Origin: Doris montereyensis
Lineage: Eukaryota > Mollusca > Gastropoda > Nudibranchia > Dorididae
Direction: 5' to 3'
DNA: 64,000 bases
NCBI GenBank assembly: GCA_037039925.1
Contig: JAXRKP010000085.1
Span: forward strand, 350,001-414,000
Of this stretch, positions 14,201 through 24,269 are shown piece by piece. Each line of letters begins with the position of its first letter. The first letter of the stretch is position 1. The notes beneath the pieces are model-generated. The model was not told where the DNA came from and made no database searches. It was given only the letters and a program-made list of their open reading frames with translations. The translations under genes were made by a program, and so were the position numbers.

Positions 14201-17200
14201 TGACAAAACGACGCACGTCACTTGTGTGGAATACTACCAAACGGAAAGATTGTGACAAACGTCGTCACTACTTGTGTGGAATACTACCAAATGGAAAGAT
14301 TGTGACAAAACGACGACGTCACTTGTGTGGAATACTACCAAATGGGAAGATTGTGACAAAATGACGTCACTTGTGTGGAATACTACCAAACGGGAAGATT
14401 GTGACAAAATGACGTCACTTGTGTGGAATACTACCAAACGGAAAGATTGTGACAAACGGGAAGATTGTGACAAAACGGCGTGGAATACGTCACTCTTGTG
14501 TGGAATACTACCAAACGGGAAGATTGTGACAAAACGACGTACGTCACTTGTGTGGAATACTACCAAATGGGAAGATTGTGACAAAATGACGTCACTTGTG
14601 TAGAATACTACCAAACGGAAAGATTGTTACAAAATGACGTACGTCACTTGTGTGGAATACTACCAAACAGGAAGTTTGGAAGTTTGTGACAAATGGAAAG
14701 ATTGTGACAAAACGGCGTCACTTGTGTGGAATACTACCAAATGGAAAGATTGTGACAAAACGACGTACGTCACTTGTGTGGAATACTACCAAACGGGAAG
14801 ATTGTGACAAAACGACGCCACTTGTGTGGAATACTACCAAGCGGAAAGATTGTGACAAAATGACGTACGTCACTTGTGTGGAATACTACCAAACGGGAAG
14901 ATTGTGACAAAACGGCGTCACTTGTGTGGAATACTACCAAATGGAAAGATTGTGACAAAGCGACGTACGTCACTTGTGTGGAATACTACCAAACGGGAAG
15001 ATTGTGACAAAACAACGTCACTTGTGTGGAATACTACCAAATGGAAAGATTGTGACAAAACGGCGTACGTCACTTGTGTGGAATACTACCAAATGGAAAG
15101 ATTGTGACAAAACGACGTACGTCACTTGTGTGGAATACTACCAAACGGAAAGATTGTGACAAAACGACGTACGTCACTTGTGTGGAATACTACCAATGTT
15201 TTAACATTTATTTTCTTTAAGTTTTGCTTAAAAATCTGTGAGCCTTGAGAATGCATTCTTTTTCCTCTGTGGTTTCGCCTTTTTCCCTGTTTGTTTTTTT
15301 TTGTTCAGTATTGTGTAATACAAGTTTTTTTCTGTGGCTTTGAAACAGAATGGTTCCTCGTAACGTCAGTCTTCCTCTAAGTGATAACCCTCCTCTTTTA
15401 ATCTTATTTTGAGTTAATCAAAGCATATGGAACACTGAGCCAAGTCGTAGGTGTAGATGACACCCTTCGATTAGTGAAACTTTAGCAAAGCCTATTGTAT
15501 TTGTTTCTTCCACAAAACATCGTGAAGAAAATATCACTTGAAAAAAACAAAACAAAAACCCACAAGAACTTCTTAGGAGATTCGTAAAGCAAATCAGGGT
15601 TTACAATTTATATCTTTTGCTCCCCACAGCTGTAGAGTTAATCCTAAAAACTGTAACCCAGTATGAATGACGGAGATGGTAGCAGTTTGTCAAAGTTCCA
15701 AACAAAAACAAACGACCAGGCAGTGTGGCCCATACCTTAATGATTTCCACCTGTAAATCCTCCGCCAAAGACGGGGACACTGAGAGTACTGACAGAACCT
15801 GGGACGGCAGCAATTTATCTTCCTCACTGGTTTCCATGGAGGTTTGGAATCTCTCGTCCTTGAACATGACCTTGATTAGAAAGAGTATCAAATGTATACG
15901 TTTCAAAACACGGCAATAAAAAGTATGGGGTGATACTTTAGCAAACAAATTTGACATCAGTGAAAATGTAATGTTCCTTGTAATATAATCTTAACTTTAA
16001 CTATTTTTTAACACTAGAAAAGCGGCTAGCTCAGCCAGAACAATGGCGGCCACACACTGGTTGGCTCGCTGACAGTCATTGCCGCGGTGTGAGGCTGCCC
16101 ACGGAGTTTTACGAGTTCACAGGGTATGTCAATCCTGATCAGGCCCTCACCACTTTATTGAATTCCGTCGCATGGTGATCATCAGCTGGTCTCATCCAAG
16201 CCACGCCAAAGTAGCATGATTCCATTCTTTTTCATTTAAGTAGGAGACAACAAGACCAATTACATATTGGTCAAACACACATTCTTATTACCAACTCGGT
16301 CACACACACTCTCGAAATAGACCAGCTCACATTTACACCCCTTTAGTGACGGACTTGTCCTGGTAGGATCATTCCATTTTACAATAGGGGTGACCAATAA
16401 ATGAAGGTTGTATAATCAAGCCTACTTCATGCATAACACAACTGTTTGCATTGTTACTACCAGTAACCCAAGGCAAAGATAATGATGGACCTTTTATACG
16501 CCTTTTGAAATAGACTCAACCAGGTAAACGTTGGATGTACGCTTAAGAGCCCGAACGCGTCCTTTTTCTTGTTAACTTACAATGCTTGCCAATCAGAAAG
16601 TATTATTTTAAACGAGGATTAAAAGAGGATTTGTTTTGTTTGATTTGATTTACCCACATCCAGAACTAAGATGATCTCTGGGTTTTTGGTAGGATTTTAA
16701 ATTTTGCCTGGACTGCCCTGTAAACAACCAAGGGATCTTTACTGTGCACAGCGTTGTTATCTGCACACAGGACCTCCTTTTTATCCTCCATCTCCGATGG
16801 GACGAGGTGTCAGTCCACCTACCTGGACCAGGGGAGTAGGTTTTCCTCGAAAAAAATATAGAAATTTTTCAACCGTTGGCGGGGCTCAAACCCACTGCCT
16901 TTTGGTTGAGAGGCCAGCACCTTGCCTCTGGACTACTGAGTGCTCCTTTAAAAGAGGAAGAGCGTAAGACTATAAGAAAGTAACTAGAAGGAGGAATATT
17001 CGGGCCTCTCTTGATCCGTCCTTCCTTCCTTCCCAACAAATGCCGTGCATCACACTGCAAATGGTAAATCCCAGGTATAGCACTTAACGGAGTGCTGTAG
17101 CACACCGGCATTCATCAGTAATAGCCTTTACAGGATTAGATCTAATAATTGTATGTTCGGTTCATTTAACAACAACAAAAATAATGCACTGCTGGCAACA

Positions 17201-18924
17201 TATCATGGATCAAAACAAGTATGTACCTGAATTCCGGCGAGAGCTGAAAATCCTAATTTCTTTGCCTTAGATTCCAAGGCTAGCTGTAATGGAATCAGGC
17301 AGGTGTGTCGAATTTCCCATGCCTCCATTTTTTCCATCTTTTCAACATTTTGAAGTAACTCTGAAGTCAAAAGAAGCAAAACAAATTTTTAAAAAGAAAG
17401 AAAACAAATTAAAACATCAATAAATTTATTTATACTGCGGGCAGGAGAAATATGTCAGTAAATTTTGTTCAGAATTTGTATTCAAAGGATGAACGTTATG
17501 GAAAACGTCCAGCCTCAATTAGGAATATGACCTATGACAGATTCTGGCTAATTCTCATTAACTTTATGGCCCTTATTAGATCTACATCAGAAATCAAAAT
17601 AAGAAGGGCAATTTGTCTTTATAGCCATACTATAAAATATTAAGATGTATATACTTAAAAACCTGATTTAAAGATATTTCTACAAATCCATGAAATTACG
17701 TTATTCATAATCTAGCAACAATTTATGATGTTAGGCCATTAAAAAAAATTTAAAAATTCCTTGAGACAGAAAGCATGACATATCATGACAATTCAGGCAT
17801 AAAATAAGACATATGAAACAATACTGTGGTACGTTATATACACACACATGTACACACACGTACAGATCGTTTAACACGTACATTTCCTTCATTCATTATA
17901 AGCCTTGCCGGCTGGCGTTGGCTAGCCTCCATTTTCCAAGATTATCTTTTGCACAGATGGTGGCATTATTTGTATTTGTTCCTAGCCATGTTATGATGTT
18001 GTCTAACGTTTTTATTCGTTGTCGTCCAGTGCTTCTTTTTCCTTTCAACTTTCCTGTTGTTATCAGATGTTCTAATCCTTTCCTTTTCATTATATGCCTA
18101 AAGAGTTTTGACTGCCTGTTCAATAATATGTTTGTGATTACAATTAATTTGGTCAGAGTTCCCTTTTATGTTCTAACAATTTGTCTTCCTTGCCGTCCAC
18201 AGTAAAGACAAAAAAAAAAAGATAAAGATGGATTCATAGTCTGTATCCCGGCAAAAGTGCAGGCTCACCGACTTTACATCATTTATCCCCCAGCAGGCCA
18301 TTTCAGTCAAAGTCCTTCTCAACTTCACAAGCCTGTTAGGCTTTTCGTACTAACACTCTGACAAGATCTTTCTCTACCTATAGCTTGGTACTCATTCACA
18401 CCTGAGAAGTGAGGAAAGTAGAGTGAAATACCTTTCCTAAGAGTACAACGTTGTGAAAACAAAACCCATCTGTGCTAGCCATGGGGCTTGAACCAGTGTC
18501 GTCGTGATTACAAGCTCAAAACACTATGGTTCAGCTACACTGCCTCACGGTACCCTAAACAGTAATCTCAAAAACCACACTTCTGTTGCTTCCAATTTCC
18601 TTCTAATGTTGGCATTAATTGTCCAGGTCTCACAAGTATATATATAATGCACACATTCTCACACAAAGATTACAATACATTTTCATTTAAAAATCAAATC
18701 AAATCAGGAGAGGAAGGCAGGGAATGACATCAGGTATGGCACATAAATACATACTTGATAAGTGTATTCAAACTTTCCCTTCAAATTAAATAATATCCCT
18801 GAAAGTTAAAAAACTGTTGTCACTTACCAACAGCAGTCAAAGCAGTTTCCTTAATGTTGGCAAACTTTGGAGTGATGATGTCCCTTGCCAGCTGCAAGAG
18901 AACTTCTTCCATTGTCGAAGTCAT
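5119..18924 (-). CDS. ARFGEF3/BIG3-like protein, N-terminal 186 residues (5 exons, gene continues left)
   Basis: Five minus-strand exons, 18,924-18,828, 17,360-17,227, 15,870-15,736, 13,088-13,020 and 5,241-5,119, splice in a consistent frame (phases 1,0,0,0). The joined protein tracks the start of vertebrate ARFGEF3 (BIG3, brefeldin-A-inhibited GEF 3) as I remember it: CLIPLQLALESK, KLGFSALAGIQ, METSEEDKLLPSQ, PSLAEDLQVEIIK, a 23-residue exon in place of the vertebrate segment of the same length, then a YQSCSTMVQGAVEAAM block. This is the alpha-helical DCB-type N-terminus of large ARF GEFs. In vertebrates BIG3 is a divergent Sec7-family member linked to secretory granules and the trans-Golgi; any such role here is inferred. 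The full protein is about 2,000 residues, so more than 90% of it lies left of the window. Confidence 0.88.
5592..5963. mobile_element. MITE-1, copy 1
   Basis: A 372-bp element bounded by GCTGCCAACC and GGTTGGCAGC, flanked on both sides by TA. Three other copies occur at 19.1, 46.3 and 57.3 kb. There is no coding capacity. TA flanks suggest mobilisation by a Tc1/mariner-type transposase, but this is inferred from target-site preference only. Confidence 0.75.
5964..6345. other. Intronic spacer, nothing recognised
   Basis: AT-rich sequence between MITE-1 and the 39-bp array. No exon, tRNA-like head or inverted repeat was found. Confidence 0.5.
6350..7265. repeat. ~39-bp minisatellite, ~23 copies
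   Basis: The unit is CCTAGATCTATGTCACTGGC followed by ATTGACGTTTTATTTTGG. Early units are diverged (TTTAGCC variants, short units) and the block around 6,720-7,060 is near-uniform. It lies in intron 4 of the ARFGEF3-like gene. Confidence 0.95.
7425..7700. mobile_element. Possible tRNA-derived SINE pieces
   Basis: On the minus strand, 7,500-7,425 has an A-box-like GATGGCCGAGTGG and B-box-like GGGTTTGAGCCC, resembling a tRNA-Leu/Ser head. On the plus strand, 7,595-7,690 ends in GGTTCGATTC, a canonical B box. Neither folds convincingly into a complete tRNA, so they look like SINE heads in opposite orientation. Confidence 0.4.
7701..8745. other. Intronic spacer, no gene seen
   Basis: AT-rich, with a G homopolymer around 7,913-7,922 and purine-rich stretches near 8,020-8,130. 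No supported feature. Confidence 0.5.
8750..9050 (-). mobile_element. SINE-B, copy 1
   Basis: A tRNA-like head lies at the 9,050 end (minus strand: GTCGATGGCCGAGCAGTTAG, then a B-box region at AGTTTGAATCC). The body contains CCCAGGTGCAAATGGGTACA and GGTGATTATTGTCACCTGCT on the minus strand, with a 3' part ending AAGGAACTTGACTT. The same body occurs at 34.3, 58.7 and 59.1 kb. Confidence 0.72.
9178..9325 (-). mobile_element. SINE-A, copy 1 (internal fragment)
   Basis: Shares CTGTAAACAGCCAAGGAATC, a GATCTCCTTTTTA block and CCCACCTACCTGG with the fuller copies at 16.6, 46.3 and 55.5 kb. The tRNA-like head is missing. Confidence 0.65.
9326..10060. other. Intronic spacer, nothing recognised
   Basis: Mixed-composition unique DNA with no open frame of note, no array and no recognisable mobile element. 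Confidence 0.5.
10066..10190. repeat. Dispersed repeat R1, copy 1
   Basis: A roughly 125-bp purine-rich repeat with the order TTTACCCTG, GATCACAGGGTGAATTGAGA, GATGAAAGATAAG, GAAAGGAAAGAAGTAGGACC, TATCAG. The same order of blocks appears at seven other places in the window. Confidence 0.7.
10345..10470. repeat. Dispersed repeat R1, copy 2
   Basis: Contains TTTACCCTGTCCACCATATG, GCAGCAAGATGAAAGATAAG, GAAAGGAAAGAAGTAGGACC and a terminal CCACCCCCCAC. Adjacent to copy 1 in direct orientation. Confidence 0.72.
10500..12010. other. Intronic spacer, no gene seen
   Basis: AT-rich unique DNA. Open frames on the minus strand at 10.6-10.8 and 11.2-11.4 kb have no splice sites or family resemblance and are probably chance. 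Confidence 0.5.
12011..12431. mobile_element. MITE-2 (421 bp, ~33-bp terminal inverted repeats)
   Basis: The left end begins TGATGGTGT, then GGCACAAACCGGCCAAG and CCGAAA. The right end is its reverse complement with two mismatches and one indel (12,399-12,431). The interior is AT-rich, non-coding, and carries a sub-terminal GACTTGGCC motif. The target duplication is unclear (AT or TT). Confidence 0.75.
12462..12595. repeat. Dispersed repeat R1, copy 3
   Basis: Contains ATTCACCCCATCCACCACAT, GAAACAGCAAGATGGAAGAT, GAATGAAAGGAAAGAACAAG, TACCTACCAG and CCACCTATCGCCC. Confidence 0.7.
13020..13088 (-). CDS. ARFGEF3-like exon 4
   Basis: 23 codons, phase 0 at both ends. The acceptor is TCGTTTCAG; the donor is GCCAG followed by GTGAGTG. 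It encodes LLLSMTITASWC, then TSASTIIKVCQ. Its length exactly equals the vertebrate segment between the DLQVEVMK and ETYISSC regions, which supports the call despite low identity. Confidence 0.8.
13310..15197. repeat. 48-bp minisatellite, ~38-40 copies
   Basis: The unit is GTCACTTGTGTGGAATACTA followed by CCAAACGGAAAGATTGTGAC and AAAACGAC. Copies differ by substitutions and 2-6 bp insertions (ACGTACGTCAC, ACGACGTCAC). The period is divisible by three, giving repetitive open frames of up to 194 codons on both strands (WNTTKRKDCDK, CGILPNGKIVTK, SFRLVVFHTS). These are not proteins. The array is in intron 3 of the ARFGEF3-like gene. Confidence 0.97.
15198..15735. other. Intronic spacer before exon 3, nothing recognised
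   Basis: Unique AT-rich sequence between the 48-bp array and the donor of exon 3. No feature supported. Confidence 0.5.
15736..15870 (-). CDS. ARFGEF3-like exon 3
   Basis: 45 codons, phase 0 at both ends. The acceptor is TCTAATCAAG; the donor is ATTAAG followed by GTATGG. It encodes VMFKDERFQTSMETSEEDK, LLPSQVLSVLS and VSPSLAEDLQVEIIK. The ERF..SMET, S/D-E-E/D-K and PSL.EDLQVE pattern is the clearest family signature in the gene. Confidence 0.9.
15980..16620. other. Intronic DNA with a GC-richer block of unknown nature
   Basis: 16,020-16,380 is less AT-rich than its surroundings and reads like mobile-element sequence, for example GCGGCTAGCTCAGCCAGAAC. No second copy, inverted ends or coding frame was found in the window. 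Confidence 0.35.
16640..16955 (-). mobile_element. SINE-A, copy 2 (near full length)
   Basis: Minus-strand order: a tRNA-like head with GTAGTCCAGAGGCAAGGTGC and B-box-like GGGTTTGAGCCCC, a body with CCAGGTAGGTGGAC and AAAAAGGAGGTCCTG, GATCCCTTGGTTGTTTACAG, and a tail rich in AAATCAAATCAAA. Five copies exist in the window, in both orientations. Confidence 0.78.
17227..17360 (-). CDS. ARFGEF3-like exon 2
   Basis: 134 nt. It enters in phase 1 (the split codon gives Glu) and leaves in phase 0. The acceptor is TTGACTTCAG; the donor is ATTCAG followed by GTACAT. It encodes ELLQNVEKMEKMEAWEIRHT, then CLIPLQLALESKAKK and LGFSALAGIQ. The C-L-x-P-L-Q-L-A-L-E-S-K core is shared with BIG-type ARF GEFs and is closest to BIG3. 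Confidence 0.92.
17890..18205 (-). mobile_element. LINE reverse-transcriptase C-terminal tail (relic)
   Basis: The minus strand reads NRQSKLFRHIMKRKGLEHLI, TTGKLKGKRSTGRQRIK, WLGTN and GKWRLANA. This is the usual tail of LINE ORF2 proteins: L-F-x-H-I-M-R-K, G-K..GKR..GRQR, W-L-G, then a W-R motif. Only the tail is present and no upstream RT core is seen, so it is a 5'-truncated dead copy. Confidence 0.75.
18295..18545 (-). mobile_element. SINE-C (tRNA-derived, single copy here)
   Basis: On the minus strand the right end has CCGTGAGGCAGTGTAGCTGA and B-box-like GGTTCAAGCCCCATGG, followed by a body with CTTAGGAAAGG and TCAGGTGTGAATGAGTACCA. It is not the SINE-A or SINE-B body. Confidence 0.5.
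18828..18924 (-). CDS. ARFGEF3-like exon 1 (start codon)
   Basis: Encodes MTSTMEEVLLQLARDIITPK, then FANIKETALTAV, and ends in phase 1 at GTTG followed by GTAAGTG. An in-frame TAA lies 30 nt upstream of the first ATG (AAA-ATG-A context), so the start is bounded. The second Met (18,912) would give MEEV..., matching the MEEIL start of the vertebrate protein, and may be the real initiator. Confidence 0.85.
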
Positions 18925-19000
18925 TTTTCCTGTGGCTTCTATCCGCAGCTTTTAAGCAAACACAACAAGGCCGGTGTCACGCGGTCTGCTATTCCTTTCT

Positions 19001-19009
19001 TTTAATATA
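19001..19009 (-). promoter_or_regulatory. TATA-like element upstream of the ARFGEF3-like start
   Basis: On the minus strand, TATATTAAA lies 77 nt upstream of the first ATG, which would fit a short 5' leader. There is no CpG-rich context. A spliced 5' UTR beginning further upstream is equally possible. Confidence 0.22.
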
Positions 19010-19139
19010 CAGTCGGAGGACATGCTGTCATTTCTTTCGCCATTCACAACCATGTTAACCTGAAATGGAAATGATACGACATGAGACAATTTTATTCACG
19101 ACTTCACAACGTGAAGGCAATAACATGAAAGATTATATA

Positions 19140-19507
19140 ACTGCCAACCTGTCCAAGTTGAAAAACAGACTTTGCAAACTAACTAACTCTAACCTGCACA
19201 GCGGCCAGTAATATTCAGAAAACAATTATCAATTTAACTCTAATCAACCCCTTTTAAGGTGTTTATAAAAACATAACTTAATCCCATCGTTGTTGGGCAT
19301 TTTGGCAAAGTGCAACAATTGTTTTTTTTAGTGTCTCCCGACTTTTGCCCCGATCTCTCTGAGTATCTACCGTCAATATAAGGTTCTTTAAAAACAAAAA
19401 CACATCTAGCCCTCATAATATACGCACTTTTCAATGTAAATATAGATATACTGACTCAAAGCAAAAAGGCATACTAAATACATGTTATTTACATACTGGT
19501 TGGCAGC
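19140..19507. mobile_element. MITE-1, copy 2
   Basis: Ends are ACTGCCAACC (one change from consensus) and GGTTGGCAGC, flanked by TA. The interior shares a block with copy 1 (CGATCTCTCTGAGT region, CATACTAAATA near the right end). Confidence 0.7.
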
Positions 19508-22500
19508 TATGATATCAAGTGATTCACTAGTGAGACACACATATATCCAAAAACACATGTAACTGAGAAGGGTTATATAAGCCTAGGATGAATGCCACAG
19601 GCGCGTTAAGTCCATAGCTTCTTCCAATACAATCACAATGCCCAGCTTGTAATCTCAGAAGGAAATAAAAATCAATCAATGACCTGGATATAATGTTTTG
19701 TGTGATGATAAGGTCACATGTTTTTAAGAGACAGCTGTGCCACCACTACTGGGTATCATATGTCAAATTGTTGTTTTCCTTGGTAATTTTTTGTAATTCA
19801 AGGCGTAACATGAGAGGAATTTTCCCCCCGCCTTTATATTTAATTTTGATAGGACAAATTTCAGACAAATAATGCAGCCATGAATTTTCAGCCCCATTTA
19901 TATTATCCTGGGGGAGGGGTGGGGGGGGGGGGGGGGAGTTGCAAAACAAACTGTACTTTATCTTTACTAGGAAGTTTGGTTCCATTCTACTGTTTGATCA
20001 TTTTGGACCAAGAGGATTCAAAATAACTCTTCATGATTTAAACATTTTTAGAGCATGTAAAATAGAGTTTTATTATGATTACTGTGTCCGTACTAAGTAA
20101 AAAAAACACAGCTGTGTCATGTGAAACGTGGATATAAAACAGTGTAAGGACTTTGGTGCCCCTGCAAATATGATGAAAGCGTTTCTTCAATAATGTTAAT
20201 ATAATTTCTTAATGTTACAACACATCCAAGCCTGATATGCTGGTGGAAAAAAAACAATCAGACGTTACATAGCAAGCTGATGGTTACATAGAGGAGGAAA
20301 TAGGCTAAAAGTTTACATATAATATTATCTATTTTTAAATTATAATTCTAAGTTGGTCGTTCTTTGTTCGTCAAATTCTCTGTCACCAGACCACTAATAA
20401 AAACCATACTTTGAATGTAGGCTCTACATGATTCCAATATTGTTTTCATTTGAGGAATCTTTCTAACAGAACTGACGTTTATTTATTGAAGATTTTATTG
20501 TTCCCTCATCTTTGAGTAGAATTTTGAACAGGTTTTATATTTTAAAAGTTGGAATAGTACCGTTCACGCCTACCTGTGTAAACTACGTATCGAATACTAA
20601 ACTGATTTAATAATTGTAAAAGGCATACATATATTCAAGACACATTGGTTCTCTGTACTTCCTTTTTCAACCCTCTTTATATTTTGTCCTGCCAACAATG
20701 CGCAGACACTCACATTAAATGACATACACCCATACACACACAAACACACAATATCGTGCAAGACCGGGAATGATGACGAAGACCATTCCCTATGGAGATT
20801 TTTTGACTGGACAAATAAAATTGTAGGGACTTGTTGTCCGTCAAATTTGATTGCATATTTGAATTCAGCGACTCAAATTTAACAAAGTAAAACAAATGCA
20901 AAATTAAGCATCAATTTGGGAAAAAAAGTTTTAAAAAAATAATCATTTTATTATTACTAGTCAATTGTCAGGCGTATTCCTATGTGTTCAACATATGGAT
21001 CTACATCCACTTTCGTCTCCAAAAAATAAGCACACTGACAGTATTAGTATCCCTGGTGTCAGTCCCAAAGCAATAAATCTTTCCTTCCTTTTCTAACGTA
21101 CAACATAACTAAAACTATTGTGTATCCTACTTCATGTCTGATAAGGAAATGAATAAAGCCTGATTTTCAATTATATCGACACCATCAACATATTAAATCA
21201 TCAAACTCAGACATAGAATGTTAAATGCATTTTCGAAGATTTCAGGTACTGTCATCTCCGCCTTACATCTCTTGGCCTAACATCCCAGTCCCGTTTACCC
21301 ATCCCACTTTTATTCAGGATATCAATTTTTGTTAATATCCCACTCCAGTCCTTCATGCCCACACATAGCTCCGTAATTCCAGCAAACAGCCCACTTTTCG
21401 GTTTCCCCTAGGGTGGGATGGTAAATGGAGACCTCCGTATTTTAAAAATAAGATGAAGGTCTCTTTGAACTTTACATATAAGTACTATTCAAACGGGGCG
21501 TTTAGTGCGCAAAATTATCTGCCCTTGCTTCAGAAACAAATCGATGGTAGCTCTTTTGTGTGGAGCCTGAAGCCCTTCTTTAATTATAGTAAAATACGAG
21601 GGCAGTGAGTACCTCACGTCATTATTCATAAATAATAATGTTATTATAAAAAGCAGTATACCTACTGCTACCATTTCTACTCTTGTTAATATTATTCTAA
21701 TACTGTAATAATAATGCTAACATTTGTGGTGATGATTATTATTAATAATAAGAGAAGAAGACGGAGAAGGAACAGGATGACCAACGGTAATGATAATAAC
21801 AAGAATTAGATCTAGAATAAGATATGATAGAGTAGTAGCACATAACTTTCTAGGTGTTCATATTTTTATAAATTATTGACTGGTACTTAACAAGATTAAT
21901 ATATTATCAATTTTATTTGTTTGCACTGAGTTACATTGATGCACAGTCTCACATTCTCTGTGAAAGTATTATATATATATATAGGCTTTCGCATTGAGGA
22001 AATGCGGCGACACAAAAGTGTTACCACGGCCAATTACGTGAAGTCTAATCGGGAATACCTGAAACGAGCTAAACGCCCATCTAGTTTTACATTTTGATTC
22101 ATAGTCATAAAATGTAATTTAGTATATTTGTGAAGTCTGTTTTCAATTCTAAAATTCTCTAACAAATTTTTAAATGTCTCAACCTTACAAGTCCAAATTG
22201 ATTCTTCTTCTTTCTTTTTTTGTCCTATTTTTTTCAACTCATTCGTTGGACAGAAGAACATCTACATCCAGAACTAGAACCTAATGTAAATAGATCTAGA
22301 CACAGGGAGATATATAACATATTTATTTACAAAAGTCATATAAAAATCTCAATTATTAATTAGATTCTATGGCAACACAAGATAGTCGGACTTGAGCAAT
22401 CTACATTTCTGAAGTTCGACAGGGTGAAAAGACAAGTACGAATAAGTAGATCTAGCGCTCTACTCTGCTGACTGGCACTGGCAAGAAAAAGTCGTGAAAA

Positions 22501-24265
22501 GACACGCATAGGATGTCGATGATGCCATAGCAACTATTTTCCCACAATTTTATGATGTATTATATTAAATAAATCTAGTGATATACATATATGTTGATTC
22601 ACATGTCTAGATAGATAACATTTAAGTGTTAAAGTCAGTGACGTAAGAATTGTCTGGGCAAAGTGAATCGTGCACACACAGTGTGTAATGAAATGGGTAG
22701 CTCCACACGGGTTAAAATCGTAAGTAAAGAAGACCAGTTTTTATTGAGTATATTCAATAGCTTTTAAGAAGAAATGTAAGTTTAAGGCTGGAATGTGGTT
22801 TGGATTAAATTTTATCCACAATGTCGAGGAAAAATAAATTATGTTCTCCATCTTGTCCTTGTTCTACTTGTTCTTCATATATTCTTCAGATACTTTTTAC
22901 AAATTTTGTTGCTTTGGTTATCTTATTATTGTTATTGTAGTAGGAGGGAGGGGAGGTTTCAACCTTCGGGCAAGGTGAAAGATTTCACGATTGGCAAATT
23001 GTTATTATACAGCATCTATGCAGTAAAATTACATGCAAATTAAATAGATCTAGCTATCTACTGAGTTTCATATTTAGGAGAAATATGACCGTATATAAGC
23101 AAACGAAAGTCAGAAACCCTCAAATCAATGGCTAGCTCCAATCCAATCAATATAAGTCACACACTGACCTTTGTCAGAGACATCATTTCAACTGCTCGAG
23201 TTCAAATAAAATGTCTGAATTTTGTCCGTCTCACATCGAGTGAAATTGGCAGGAATGACTGACAGTACTCACAAAAGATTGTAGCAATTGGAAGCAACTA
23301 TTCTCCATTTTTAAGTAAACTATTTTCAGTCATGTCCCTTGCTGTGTGCCGAACTATGGAAATTTAATCCTTCCTATTTCTATTATAAAAAGTAATATTA
23401 TGATCAAACGAAAGTCAGATACTTCAACATCAATGATTGGCGATTGGTCAAAGTCTGATATGTCACACTATCCATGGAAGTATACCACCCAAGGGACATT
23501 ATAAAGAGGGTTTATTTTGAAGGGGTAAGATCAAAAGTTGGGGCGTGGTTTTTGTGGGGGATAAAGAAAAAAGAAAGAAAGAAAGTAAAAATAAGAGATA
23601 GTGGGAGGAGCTATTTTCAATGTTGGATTGTGTGACAGTATTGCGACAACGGATGTCTGGGACTGAGGACTGTAACGACAACAGCCGGAACAGGCGCAGT
23701 TCAATGAGTGAGTGAGACAAGTGACGATAAACTGACTGATTGATGAACACGAGCAGTTCACATGTGACAATGACAAGGGACCGGACCGAGACTATAACGT
23801 AAATCAGACTGAGACTGGTACCACTGAAACCAATCATCATGCAGTTCGAGGTAGCATTGGAATATATATGGAGACATGATAGTGTTACCAAGAAATCTTG
23901 TTGTCCAACTTATAATATGAGCATTTTTAAACGCTTTACCAGTCCATGTTACCTAATTTGCAAAAAAAAGCGCAGTTTGTGCATATATTGATTGATTGAC
24001 GTTGTGCAAGTGACAATAAATCAATTGAAAAGTTATGTGTGTTACAATCTACTTAATAAATTACCAATAAAAAGAAAATACCGATAGCTGTGATATTGTT
24101 AACATAATGTATAAAATTGAAAAAAAAACAGTTTTGTTCTTTCCCATTGATATTCATGGATGTCTATCACATGTGCAGGTTATTTAAAGTAACAAGTAAT
24201 GCGAGTAAATGAAAAAAGAGTGTACAAAAGTGAGTATCATTTTGTCTGTCTGCGCCCAATCGATT
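19508..24265. other. Long stretch with no recognised gene
   Basis: This is the 5' flank of gene 1. It contains a G-run at about 19,909-19,936, a (TA)n tract near 21,972, AT-rich unique sequence, and a small duplicated motif (CAAACGAAAGTCAGA at 23,101 and 23,405). The 23,499-23,891 minus-strand open frame (130 codons) is in a locally GC-richer patch but has no recognisable domain or splice context. Confidence 0.5.
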
Positions 24266-24269
24266 CGTT

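Noticed and set aside
13255..15159. Open frames of 60-194 codons on both strands with Trp-Asn-Thr-Thr or Cys-Gly-Ile-Leu-Pro repeats
   Set aside because: They are products of a 48-bp array whose period is divisible by three; the same DNA is open in several frames and on both strands and has no unique sequence or splice context.
16869..17111. 80-codon minus-strand frame over SINE-A copy 2
   Set aside because: Overlaps the SINE head and flank; similar frames occur at other SINE-A copies and have no protein signature.
17813..18205. 130-codon plus-strand frame
   Set aside because: Antisense shadow of the LINE ORF2 tail on the minus strand.
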